Shown here: positions 1-6,969 of the stretch, piece by piece
Numbering within the stretch: position 1 is the stretch's first letter
Layout of the letters: each line of letters opens with the position of its first letter
DNA from: an uncultured Clostridium sp.
GTDB taxonomy: Bacteria; Bacillota; Clostridia; UBA1212; UBA1255
DNA: 12,840 nt
Assembly: GCA_900555605.1 (NCBI GenBank)
Contig: USLW01000025.1
Location: 1-12,840 of the forward strand
Reading direction: 5' to 3'
The notes under the pieces: generated by a model
Told to the model about the DNA's origin: nothing
The model's input: the letters and a program-made list of their open reading frames with translations, nothing else
Databases searched by the model: none
Program-made: the position numbers and the translations under genes

Positions 1-353
1 GTTCTCCGATTATCAGCAGAGCAACCGCGCTGATTGCCATGAATCAGCCTTCTCTGGAAAAATTTGAGCCGTTGGTGGAAGCGGACGGCCTGATCATTTT
101 AGACAGCAGTTTAGTTCCGGTCCGGCCGCAGAGAACGGATATCAAGGTGTTTACAATTCCGGCCACGGAAATGGCTTATGAGATGGGAAATGCCACGTAT
201 GCGGGGATTATACTCCTCGGGAAGCTGATCGGACAGACCGGCATCGTAACAATCGGAAATTTTGAAGAGGCACTAAGGAGTGTCTTGCCTGCCAGAAGGC
301 ACTATATGATTCCGGACGAAATGATTGCGCTGCATAAAGGAATGGAAGCCTGA
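1..353 (+). CDS. 2-oxoacid:ferredoxin oxidoreductase, gamma subunit (5' truncated)
   Basis: The gene enters from before the window. The reading frame is open from base 3 and the residues before the first ATG at 39 (SPIISRATALIA) continue the family's conserved stretch ahead of MNQPSL, so 39 is not the start. The visible C-terminal part has MNQPSLEKFEPLV, a DGLIILDSSLV strand and a helical segment AYEMGNATYAGIILLGKLIG, as in gamma subunits of ketoisovalerate, 2-oxoglutarate or indolepyruvate oxidoreductases (VorC/KorC/IorB type). These cytoplasmic complexes oxidatively decarboxylate 2-oxoacids to acyl-CoA and reduce ferredoxin, or run in reverse. The gamma subunit carries no cofactor motif, so the substrate cannot be read from this fragment. 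The gene ends 32 bases before aroB and is probably co-transcribed with it. The family call is firm; the substrate is unknown. Confidence 0.85.
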   Translation, partial: SPIISRATALIAMNQPSLEKFEPLVEADGLIILDSSLVPVRPQRTDIKVFTIPATEMAYEMGNATYAGIILLGKLIGQTGIVTIGNFEEALRSVLPARRHYMIPDEMIALHKGMEA

Positions 354-385
354 TTTCCCCGCGGAAAATACAAAGGAGATATCTG

Positions 386-1471
386 ATGGAACATTATATT
401 GTTGATCTGAAGGATCGATCATATCCGATTCTGATAGGCTCCGGCATTTTAACGGCTGCGGCAGAAACGGCGCTGAACAGCTGCGGAGGAACACCCTGCC
501 GCGTTTGTGTTGCGGGAGATTCTCATGTACGTACGCTTTACAGCCAGCGTCTGGAGGCTGCTTTAAAAGAGACCGGCTTTTCTGTGGTCTCTTTTTCCTT
601 CGAACCGGGAGAGTGCAGCAAATGCCTGCCTGTGCTTGAACAGCTGTGCTCGTTCCTGCTGCAGAATCAATTCGGCAGACATGATATGCTCATTGCGTTA
701 GGCGGGGGCGTCACCGGTGATCTGGTGGGCTTTGCCGCCGCTGTTTATATGCGGGGAATTCCTTATATTCAAATACCGACCTCTTTGATTGCACAGATTG
801 ACAGCTCCGTAGGAGGAAAAACTGCTGTGGATTTTGGCGGGGTAAAGAATATATTAGGGGCTTTTCATCAGCCTGCTGCTGTGGTAGCGGATGTCTCCCT
901 TTTAGAGACGTTAAGCAGCCGGGTTCTGCAGGACGGATTAGGCGAGATGGTAAAGTATGCGTTTTTAAAAGGCGGTTCCTTCTATGATAGAACCATGTCT
1001 ATGGAGCGGCCGGAAGATTTCTATACACAGGCACAGGCCCTTGTATCTGAATGTGTCCTTTACAAAAAAGGAGTAGTAGAACGGGACGAAAAGGAACAGG
1101 GTGAACGAATGCTGCTGAACTTAGGGCATACACTTGGGCATTGCATAGAAAGCTACCATCATTATCTCCGATATACACATGGAGAAGCGGTAGCTGTCGG
1201 CATGGCAGAAATGCTGCGTTATGCGGTACAGTATCACGGGGCTGATCCTGCGTTTGCCAAAGACGGAATCGCGCTGCTCAGACGGCTGAAGCTTCCAACG
1301 GTACCGGATACGGACAGAACTCTGCTGTATGAACGAGTGCTTCATGACAAAAAGGGAAACGGAAAGGAGCTCCGGATCGTGGTACCGTTTGCACCGGGCG
1401 ACGTACGGATTCTGCGTATAGAAAAAACGCTTTTTTTAGAACAAGTGAATCAACTGCAGCAAGATTGGTGA
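386..1471 (+). CDS. aroB: 3-dehydroquinate synthase
   Basis: This enzyme catalyses the second step of the shikimate pathway, turning DAHP into 3-dehydroquinate with NAD and a divalent metal, in the cytoplasm. The 361 residues match the usual length. The NAD-binding loop GGGVTGDLVGF lies at about 106-116, followed by IPTSLIAQIDSSVGGKTAVDF (about 130-150, with the substrate-binding Lys145). The metal ligands appear to be Glu187 (GLGEMVKYAF), His248 (NLGHTLGH) and His265 (YTHGEAVAVGM), spaced as in characterised AroB. The ATG start is supported by AAGGAG at 373-378, seven bases upstream. aroK follows after 18 bases and aroQ after that, so this is a middle-pathway shikimate operon. All key residues are present and the enzyme should be active. 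Confidence 0.97.
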   Translation: MEHYIVDLKDRSYPILIGSGILTAAAETALNSCGGTPCRVCVAGDSHVRTLYSQRLEAALKETGFSVVSFSFEPGECSKCLPVLEQLCSFLLQNQFGRHDMLIALGGGVTGDLVGFAAAVYMRGIPYIQIPTSLIAQIDSSVGGKTAVDFGGVKNILGAFHQPAAVVADVSLLETLSSRVLQDGLGEMVKYAFLKGGSFYDRTMSMERPEDFYTQAQALVSECVLYKKGVVERDEKEQGERMLLNLGHTLGHCIESYHHYLRYTHGEAVAVGMAEMLRYAVQYHGADPAFAKDGIALLRRLKLPTVPDTDRTLLYERVLHDKKGNGKELRIVVPFAPGDVRILRIEKTLFLEQVNQLQQDW

Positions 1472-1489
1472 AGGATAGGTGGAAGCGGC

Positions 1490-2011
1490 GTGGGAGAATA
1501 TTGCATTTATGACAGAATTATATTTATCGGTATGCCTTGTTCGGGAAAATCTTCGATTGGAAGGTCCGTGGCACAGTATTATGATTATGCATTCATTGAC
1601 ATGGATGATGAGATCGTAAAAAAGGCCGGCATGTCCGTAGAAGAGATTTTTGCACAGCTGGGGGAAGAAAAATTTCGAGAAATAGAAACAGCCGTGGCGC
1701 ATGATTTGAAAAACAAAAAGAAAGCGGTCATTGCCACCGGCGGCGGAATTGTAACGCGGCCGGACAATATGAAGCTGTTTCAGCAGGAGGGGAGCTTTAT
1801 TATATTTATTCACCGCGATTTTTTACGGCTTGCTACGACGCCGAAGCGGATTATGGATAAACGTCCGCTGCTGAAAAGTACCAGCTATGACAAATTGCTG
1901 GCGCTTTATCGGGAATATGCGGATTTTGAAGTATCAAACGACAGAAATAAAGAGGATGCAATTGCGAAGATCGTTCGTATCATTTTTAGAAAGAGTGCGC
2001 AGCTGGAATAG
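1490..2011 (+). CDS. aroK: shikimate kinase
   Basis: The product phosphorylates shikimate at the 3-hydroxyl using ATP, the fifth step of the shikimate pathway. It is 173 residues long, normal for this small P-loop kinase. The Walker A loop is GMPCSGKSS (14-22). The shikimate and Mg contacts are Asp37 and Asp39 in IDMDDEI, Arg63 in KFREIE, and the GGG loop at 84-86 (ATGGGIV). The lid carries Arg125 (KRPLL) and Arg141 (YREYADF). The start is GTG, chosen because AGGTGG lies seven bases upstream (1477-1482) and the next Met (M15) is already inside the P-loop. The gene lies between aroB and aroQ, and aroQ starts 21 bases after its stop. aroL is an equally valid symbol. Confidence 0.95.
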   Translation: MGEYCIYDRIIFIGMPCSGKSSIGRSVAQYYDYAFIDMDDEIVKKAGMSVEEIFAQLGEEKFREIETAVAHDLKNKKKAVIATGGGIVTRPDNMKLFQQEGSFIIFIHRDFLRLATTPKRIMDKRPLLKSTSYDKLLALYREYADFEVSNDRNKEDAIAKIVRIIFRKSAQLE

Positions 2012-2032
2012 ATCGGTAAGGAGAATGCGATT

Positions 2033-2461
2033 ATGAAGATATTGGTGATCAATGGTCCGAATCTGAACATGCTGGGGATCAGAGAGCCCGCGGTATACGG
2101 AAGCCGTACATATGAGGAATTATGTGCATATATTGAAGAAGAGGCTGCTGAAATCGGTGCTTCCGTAGATTTTATTCAGTCCAATCATGAAGGCGTGCTG
2201 ATTGATGCGATACAGGAAGCATATGGAGAGTATGACGGATTGGTGATCAATCCAGGCGCCTATACGCATTACAGCTATGCGATTTACGATGCGCTGAAAT
2301 CGGTTGGAATTCCTGCCGTAGAGGTTCATCTCAGTGATATCCGCAATCGGGAAACGTTCCGCGCTACCTCCGTTACCGCACCGGCCTGTGTCCTGCAGAT
2401 TGCGGGCCGCGGGTTTCAGGGATATGCAGAAGGAATACGCTATCTCACGGAAAGGAACTAA
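2033..2461 (+). CDS. aroQ: type II 3-dehydroquinate dehydratase
   Basis: This is the third shikimate-pathway step, dehydration of 3-dehydroquinate to 3-dehydroshikimate by the type II trans mechanism. The 142-residue length fits the small subunit of this usually dodecameric enzyme. The signature starts at the N-terminus, ILVINGPNLNMLGIREPAVYG, with Asn11, Arg17 and catalytic Tyr22 on the flexible loop. Asn73 and His79 sit in INPGAYTHYS, His99 in VEVHLSDI, and the substrate Arg in NRETFR (about 106-110). AAGGAG at 2018-2023, nine bases from the ATG, supports the start. The reading frame ends three bases before the YqeG gene, whose ribosome binding site lies in the aroQ 3' end, so the two are probably translated together. 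Confidence 0.97.
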   Translation: MKILVINGPNLNMLGIREPAVYGSRTYEELCAYIEEEAAEIGASVDFIQSNHEGVLIDAIQEAYGEYDGLVINPGAYTHYSYAIYDALKSVGIPAVEVHLSDIRNRETFRATSVTAPACVLQIAGRGFQGYAEGIRYLTERN

Positions 2462-2464
2462 TTT

Positions 2465-2950
2465 ATGGGCAAAGGGATGAAACCCGACAAAAGCATCGCG
2501 TGTATATATGATATTGACCCGGCGGAGATGCGTACCTTGGGCGTCAAGGGATTTTTATTTGATATTGACAACACCCTGGAAGTCTATGCGGCGCCTTTAC
2601 CGAGTGCACGGCTGCAGCAGTGGCTTTCGGAATTAAAACGGGAAGGCTTCCGCCTCGGCATTCTTTCAAATGCAAAAATTGTACGTGCAAAGCATTTTGC
2701 GGATGGCTTCGATTTTCCCGTGGAATTTGTGGGAAAAGCCGGGAAACCTTTAAAAAAAGGGTTTACGCAGCTGGCTGCTTTGCTGAAGCTCCGTCCTGCT
2801 GAAATTGCAATGGTAGGAGATCAGCTTTATACCGATATTTTAGGCGGAAATCGATTTGGCTGCTATACCATTTTAGTCAGCCCCATTGATTTGAGTCGGG
2901 AGCCTGCTTTTGTACGATTTAAACGGCTGCTTGAAAAACCGTTTTTATAA
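2465..2950 (+). CDS. yqeG: YqeG family HAD IIIA-type phosphatase
   Basis: The product is a 161-residue cytoplasmic HAD-superfamily phosphatase of the YqeG/YqeG-like group. HAD motif I is DIDNTL (Asp33 nucleophile, Asp35 acid/base), motif II is LSNA (Ser68), motif III is Lys94 in GKAGKPLKKG, and motif IV is GDQLYTD (Asp119, Asp124), followed by ILGGNRFG. All catalytic positions are present, so activity is expected. The physiological substrate of the family is not settled to my knowledge, although relatives act on phosphorylated lipid precursors. The start at 2465 is supported by AAAGGA near 2451-2456; Met5 (2477) is an alternative. The stop codon lies inside a terminator-like hairpin, so the 3' end of this gene also closes the shikimate operon. 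Confidence 0.9.
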   Translation: MGKGMKPDKSIACIYDIDPAEMRTLGVKGFLFDIDNTLEVYAAPLPSARLQQWLSELKREGFRLGILSNAKIVRAKHFADGFDFPVEFVGKAGKPLKKGFTQLAALLKLRPAEIAMVGDQLYTDILGGNRFGCYTILVSPIDLSREPAFVRFKRLLEKPFL

Positions 2951-2972
2951 TCGTTCAGAAAACGGTTTTTTT
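2934..2972 (+). terminator. intrinsic terminator overlapping the yqeG stop codon
   Basis: A perfect 12-base inverted repeat (AAAAACCGTTTT at 2934-2945 and AAAACGGTTTTT at 2959-2970) encloses a 13-base loop and runs into a T-tract (2966-2972). This is the form of a rho-independent terminator. It begins within the last codons of yqeG and has that gene's stop codon in the loop. It would separate the aro genes from the peptidase gene that starts 27 bases later. The core is only CCG/CGG, so termination may be partial, leaving read-through as a source of peptidase transcript. Confidence 0.75.
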
Positions 2973-2998
2973 AGAATAAAGAGACAGGAGGATACGGC

Positions 2999-4072
2999 GT
3001 GCTGGACAGAGTGAACCGCTTACGAGTCTTTTTACAGGAACAAAGTCTTGATGCGGCATTTATTACATCAGGAGAAAATGTGTTTTATTTATCGGGTTTT
3101 ACCGGATTCGGAGATGCGAGATTATTCATTACTGAAGAAGCTGCGGTTTTGTTAACTGATGCCAGATACGCGCTGCAGGCGGAACAGGAGGCGCCGCTGT
3201 TCACGCCGATCATTAAAAGTGCCGTTCATCTTCCCGCCTTCCGGGAACTGGTAGAAAAGCATGGTATCCGTTCGATCGCATTTGAAAATCAAAAAATACT
3301 ATATTCTGACTATATCCGATATACGGAGTTTGTCCCCGGACTGCGCTGGGCAGGATTGGATCATACAATTGAGCAAATTCGAAACCAAAAGGATATCGGA
3401 GAACAGCAGCGGATTCGGGAAGCCTGCAGGATTGCGGCGGACGCCTTCAACGAAACGCTGCCGTATCTGAGAGCAGGGATTACGGAACAGGATGTTGCCT
3501 GTGAATTGGAGTATCGGATGCGCAGACGCGGTGCGGCAAAACCGTCTTTTGATACGATTGTTGCTTCCGGAAAACGCGGTGCCATGCCGCACGGAACCGC
3601 GTCCGGCAAAAAATTGGAAAAAGGCGACGGAATCACAATGGATTTCGGAGCGGTTTACTGCGGCTATTGTTCGGATATGACGCGGACTGTTTTTTTAGAG
3701 GAGCCGGCACAAGAGCTCCGGCGGATCTATGAAATTGTATTAGAGGCTCAGCTGTGTGCAATAAATGGATTTTATGAGGGAATTGCGGCAAATTTACTGG
3801 ATCAGACCGCAAGGAATATCATTGCCTCCAACGGTTACGGCGCTTGTTTTGGCCATGGGCTGGGACATGGCGTAGGCGTTGAGATCCATGAAGGCGTCAA
3901 TATCAGTGCCAGAAGTCAGCAGCCTTTGACAGAGGGGATGGTGTTCAGTATAGAACCCGGAATTTATGTTCCTGATCTGGGCGGCGTCCGGATTGAGGAC
4001 TTGGTAACCGTATCCGGCGGAGCGCTTCAGATTCTGACGGCGGATGCTGCAAAGGATATTTTAATTCTGTAA
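2999..4072 (+). CDS. M24 family Xaa-Pro peptidase (aminopeptidase P / prolidase type)
   Basis: The product is a cytoplasmic dinuclear metallopeptidase that cleaves Xaa-Pro bonds. It has 357 residues: a creatinase-like N-terminal domain (about 3-125, with the typical FITSGENVFYLSGFTG opening) and a pita-bread catalytic domain (about 130-350). The metal ligands are all visible: Asp215 (MDFG), Asp226 (SDMTRT), His290 (GLGHGVG), Glu319 (SIEPG) and Glu333 (RIEDL). Catalytic His198 is in MPHGT. The start is GTG, with AGGAGG at 2986-2991 seven bases ahead; no better start is visible. In many Firmicutes this peptidase is followed by efp (elongation factor P). Here the next gene is a convergent AraC regulator overlapping its 3' end by 12 bases, so that linkage is broken. 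Sequence alone does not separate PepP from PepQ activity. Confidence 0.93.
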   Translation: MLDRVNRLRVFLQEQSLDAAFITSGENVFYLSGFTGFGDARLFITEEAAVLLTDARYALQAEQEAPLFTPIIKSAVHLPAFRELVEKHGIRSIAFENQKILYSDYIRYTEFVPGLRWAGLDHTIEQIRNQKDIGEQQRIREACRIAADAFNETLPYLRAGITEQDVACELEYRMRRRGAAKPSFDTIVASGKRGAMPHGTASGKKLEKGDGITMDFGAVYCGYCSDMTRTVFLEEPAQELRRIYEIVLEAQLCAINGFYEGIAANLLDQTARNIIASNGYGACFGHGLGHGVGVEIHEGVNISARSQQPLTEGMVFSIEPGIYVPDLGGVRIEDLVTVSGGALQILTADAAKDILIL

Positions 4073-5128
4073 GTAATTTGATTTATCTTTTACGATACCG
4101 GCAGCCTGCCGGCGGTATTCGCCCGGAGTACACTGGTAGGTCTGCTTAAATGTACGGATAAAAAATTCGGTTGACTCATATCCGACCTGATAGCATATTT
4201 CATTGATCTGGAGATTTGTTTCCCGCAGCATGGCACAGGCTTTGGTTAATCGAATATCACGCACGATTTTAATAAATGATGTTCCGGTCTGCCTTTTAAT
4301 CATATTGCCGATGTAGGTTGGTGAATAGTTGAATTGCTCCGCCAGCTCGTTCAGCGTCACGTCCTTATAATGATTCTGTATATAACGAAGAATTTTGTAA
4401 ATTTCTGATGATTGTGCCACTGCTTTTTTTGAAACAATGGCTTCATGGCTGCGCAGCAACTGGCAAAAAATTGTGCGCAGCAGATTTTCCATAGCCTTCA
4501 CACTGTATTGCTCCTGTATAATGCCTTCTGTCAAAAACAGATTTATTGTGCTGTGCAGCAGGGCATTTCCTTGGGTGGCGAAAAAAATATAGCTGTTGGA
4601 ATCTTTCGCGTAAAGAATATGGGAGAAGAAAAGAGACAGTGCCGCATCATCTGTGAAAATGTCAAAAAATACTTCTTTAAATGTACTCTTTCTAATAATC
4701 ACATTGATAATAATACTTTCGTCATCGAATACGCCTAATGTATGAGAGACTCCCGGCGCAATGATGCAGATATCATGCTGTTTCATATGAATCGGCGTGC
4801 CCTCGATCGTATTTTCACAACTGCCGCTGAAAACGTAAATCATTTCAAAAAAGGCATGTTCATGAAGAAATAGAGGCGTGTATCGCTCATGCTTTATAAA
4901 AGACACATTTGCGCTGTTATCTTCGATATACAGCTCTGAAATATAATCTGCGCCTGCCATATGAAGCTCCGGCAGCCATTGGCTGTATTTCAGCGGGCGG
5001 CTTGACACAATTGTGTGCAAAAACATATCAAATTGTTTTTTATCTTTTTTCGCTTCATAATATTCTTTATAAAAAGCTTCGTTTTCAGTGTATTTGCTGA
5101 AGTGCTCCAAAAGTGCCTGTTCGTCCAT
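4061..5128 (-). CDS. AraC family regulator with N-terminal cupin-like domain
   Basis: The product is a 355-residue DNA-binding regulator. The N-terminal half has a cupin-like ligand-sensing segment (about 75-150: HEHAFFEMIYVFSG, then IIAPGVSHTLG), as in AraC proteins that sense sugars or glycans. The C-terminal region (about 243-341) holds the two AraC helix-turn-helix motifs: LNELAEQFNYSPTYIGNMIK, and INEICYQVGYESTEFFIRTF followed by the TPGEYRR signature. I chose ATG 5128 because GGAGG (5135-5139) lies six bases upstream and a good promoter sits just above it. The open frame runs to 5257 but the extra 43 codons would cover that promoter. The gene is divergent from SP1 with 171 bases between them, which points to control of SP1 and the genes after it. 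Confidence 0.93.
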   Translation of the reverse strand: MDEQALLEHFSKYTENEAFYKEYYEAKKDKKQFDMFLHTIVSSRPLKYSQWLPELHMAGADYISELYIEDNSANVSFIKHERYTPLFLHEHAFFEMIYVFSGSCENTIEGTPIHMKQHDICIIAPGVSHTLGVFDDESIIINVIIRKSTFKEVFFDIFTDDAALSLFFSHILYAKDSNSYIFFATQGNALLHSTINLFLTEGIIQEQYSVKAMENLLRTIFCQLLRSHEAIVSKKAVAQSSEIYKILRYIQNHYKDVTLNELAEQFNYSPTYIGNMIKRQTGTSFIKIVRDIRLTKACAMLRETNLQINEICYQVGYESTEFFIRTFKQTYQCTPGEYRRQAAGIVKDKSNYLQN

Positions 5129-5165
5129 GCTGTGCCTCCATTTCCAATTGCGTTTATGATAGCTC

Positions 5166-5194
5166 CATTGTATCACAATGAAGAAAAAAGTCAA
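5166..5194 (-). promoter_or_regulatory. sigma-A promoter of the first AraC gene with overlapping palindrome
   Basis: Read on the minus strand there is a -35 TTGACT (5189-5194), a 16-base spacer and a -10 TACAAT (5167-5172) with an extended TG element just upstream (TGATACAAT). The leader is about 30 bases. The -10 overlaps the inverted repeat CATTGT-ATC-ACAATG (5166-5180), so a repressor bound there would block this promoter. Autoregulation is a reasonable inference but unproven. Confidence 0.65.
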
Positions 5195-5200
5195 TTCTAT

Positions 5201-5245
5201 ATCCTTGTTTTGTGTATACGGGATCCTTCTAAAACCGATTATAAT
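5201..5245 (+). promoter_or_regulatory. candidate activator-dependent promoter of SP1
   Basis: A consensus -10 TATAAT lies at 5240-5245, 55 bases before the SP1 start codon. No recognisable -35 sits 16 to 18 bases above it. The hexamer ATCCTT occurs twice, at 5201-5206 and 5223-5228, 22 bases apart (about two helical turns), the second one next to where the -35 should be. This layout resembles an AraC-type activator site, but six-base repeats can occur by chance. Confidence 0.35.
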
Positions 5246-5299
5246 AAATGTGATCAAGATGTTAACAGAATATCATACATATTAGGAGGTTATGAGATT

Positions 5300-6853
5300 A
5301 TGAAACGATTTATGAAAAGGGTTTTCGCAATAGCTGTTTGCCTGACTCTCGGGCTCAGCTGTCTCGGACTGCTTTCGGCAGCTGCGGAAACAAAGACCGT
5401 GAACGTAAAAGGCGACGGGGCAACCACAATCTTTGTAGCGGAATGCTTTGCGGAACAGGAAGGGCTTGTAGCGGGAGAACAGGACAACTGCGGCATTTAC
5501 TTTGACGATGTTGGGGTCAACGAATGGTTTACAGTAAAGCTGAATATTGCAAAAGCCGGGAACTATAAGGTCGCATTCAGTACCGGATGGGGAAAAGGCC
5601 ATGTTGCCGGAAATTTCAAGCTGGAGCTTGACGGTCAGGAAATCGGAACGCTGGTGAATACCGTTGAAGGTATTGATTGGAGAAGCTGGAAGAATACCAG
5701 TGAAATTACGGTTACCTTGCCCGCAGGCGCTGCCACGCTGCGCGTCACATCCTTAGGCAGCGGACCGAATATTCGTGCTCTGAAATTTGCACCGGAAAAT
5801 ATGACAATTCCGGGGGACTATCTTGCAGACTTTTTTAACGATTCCGATGTTGGTACAGATCCGCTGCCTGTAGTAAACAGCGACACCATGGGGGTTCATT
5901 TCAGCGCAACGCAAGCGTTTCATGCTGTAGAGCTGCACTGCCCGACCTGGCAGAAAACGGGAAGCGGTCTGACCATTCAGGTATTTGCCTGGAATTCCTC
6001 TTACGAGGAGTCTCTTACGGGCGCTGTGCTCGCAGAAAAGACGATAGAGAATATTTCGGACGGTGCCTGGATCCGGTTTTATTTTGATGAGCTAAAGGCC
6101 GGTGAATACCTGCTGCATATCAAGAATTCAGGGAAAAATCCGGATTCCTCTGTGGGGATATACGCGATGAAGGCGTCTGTCGATTATGCGGAAACCTTCA
6201 GACAGGGCCTCAAGCTTGATGACAGGTCTGCCAGAATGCGCGTTGTATATGCATATCCGACGGATACGCCTCATGGTGAAATCAATACGAAATTCAGTCA
6301 GAGCATTCCGTTCCACGGCGAAGGCAGAAATCCTGTGGAAGTGAAGGGAAATTATGCCGTACAATTTGCGACGACTGCAAAGTTTGAATCGCTGAGTATG
6401 GATTGCCCCAGCTGGAGCAATAATTTAGGAAATTTGACGTTTTCGCTGTACCGCTGGAATACGAATTATGAGACCACGTTAAAGGGCAGTGCTGCGGCAA
6501 GCCACGAGTTTGTAAACTATACGGATAATGCCACTTTAACATTCAAATTTGACGAAATGGAAGCAGGCGAATATTTGCTTTTGATTGAAAATACAAGCGA
6601 GGATCCGAAGGAACAGGTCGGATTGTATGCAGACAATCAAGCATTCGCACACGCAAAGAACTACCAGGATGGTTCGGAGGTTCAGACTGCTGCTTGGCTG
6701 AAGGTTCAGTATACGGAAGAAGTAGAAAATAAATACGGAAAAATCAGTAATCCCAGCACAGGAGAAACTGGAATGCTGATGGGAATCTGTGTATTTATGC
6801 TTGCGGCTGCCGCTGCTTTACCGGTAATCCGCAGAAAATATACACATATCTAA
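5300..6853 (+). CDS. SP1: surface protein with CBM6/35-like domain, two copies of the shared YxW domain and an NPSTGE C-terminus
   Basis: The start at 5300 is chosen because AGGAGG (5284-5289) precedes it and a signal peptide follows at once (MKRFMKRVFAIAVCLTLGLS, cleavage near SAAAE, about 28-30). The open frame reaches back to 5015 but that part runs through the promoter region and the regulator. The mature protein has a CBM6/CBM35-like beta-sandwich (about 32-166, with VAECFAEQEG, LELDGQEIG and TLPAGAATLRV), then two copies of the shared domain (about 171-326 and 333-482). Copy A has Trp231/Tyr235 and GEYLL at 268-272; copy B has Trp386/Tyr390 and GEYLL at 423-427. The C-terminus has NPSTGE (484-489), a hydrophobic segment and RRK, the layout of a sortase substrate of NPxTG type. 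It is probably a wall-bound glycan-binding protein and the first gene of a set with SP2 and SP3. The ligand is unknown. Confidence 0.88.
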   Translation: MKRFMKRVFAIAVCLTLGLSCLGLLSAAAETKTVNVKGDGATTIFVAECFAEQEGLVAGEQDNCGIYFDDVGVNEWFTVKLNIAKAGNYKVAFSTGWGKGHVAGNFKLELDGQEIGTLVNTVEGIDWRSWKNTSEITVTLPAGAATLRVTSLGSGPNIRALKFAPENMTIPGDYLADFFNDSDVGTDPLPVVNSDTMGVHFSATQAFHAVELHCPTWQKTGSGLTIQVFAWNSSYEESLTGAVLAEKTIENISDGAWIRFYFDELKAGEYLLHIKNSGKNPDSSVGIYAMKASVDYAETFRQGLKLDDRSARMRVVYAYPTDTPHGEINTKFSQSIPFHGEGRNPVEVKGNYAVQFATTAKFESLSMDCPSWSNNLGNLTFSLYRWNTNYETTLKGSAAASHEFVNYTDNATLTFKFDEMEAGEYLLLIENTSEDPKEQVGLYADNQAFAHAKNYQDGSEVQTAAWLKVQYTEEVENKYGKISNPSTGETGMLMGICVFMLAAAAALPVIRRKYTHI

Positions 6854-6873
6854 CGGCTGAGAACAGAACGAAT

Positions 6874-6894
6874 CGGAGTGCTTTCTGTACTCCG
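6874..6894 (+). repeat. short stem-loop after SP1
   Basis: CGGAGT (6874-6879) and ACTCCG (6889-6894) form a six-base stem with a nine-base loop, 21 bases after the SP1 stop. The sequence after it (TACGGTTTATAGGG) has no proper T-tract, so it is at best a weak terminator or a 3'-end stabiliser. Confidence 0.4.
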
Positions 6895-6904
6895 TACGGT
6901 TTAT

Positions 6905-6943
6905 AGGGTCTGCGGCATGATGAAAATGGATCTCGCAGACCCT
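6905..6943 (+). repeat. strong stem-loop in the SP1-SP2 gap
   Basis: AGGGTCTGCG (6905-6914) and CGCAGACCCT (6934-6943) form a perfect ten-base stem with six G/C pairs and a 19-base loop. No T-run follows; instead the SP2 ribosome binding site (AAGGGA, 6952-6957) comes eight bases later. It could act as an RNA-processing or stabilising element that sets different SP1 and SP2 levels, or affect SP2 translation. It is not a classical intrinsic terminator. Confidence 0.6.
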
Positions 6944-6969
6944 GTGTATAGAAGGGAAGTGCTGCATTT

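Noticed and set aside
1436..1813. Antisense open frame opposite aroK (125 codons)
   Set aside because: It lies fully opposite a gene with all its catalytic motifs and shows no recognisable domain.
5129..5257. 43-codon N-terminal extension of the first AraC regulator
   Set aside because: The extension covers the promoter elements, and a clear GGAGG precedes the ATG at 5128.
5015..5299. N-terminal extension of SP1 by 95 codons in the same open frame
   Set aside because: It runs through the divergent regulator's 5' end and promoter region, and the signal peptide and AGGAGG site both place the start at 5300.
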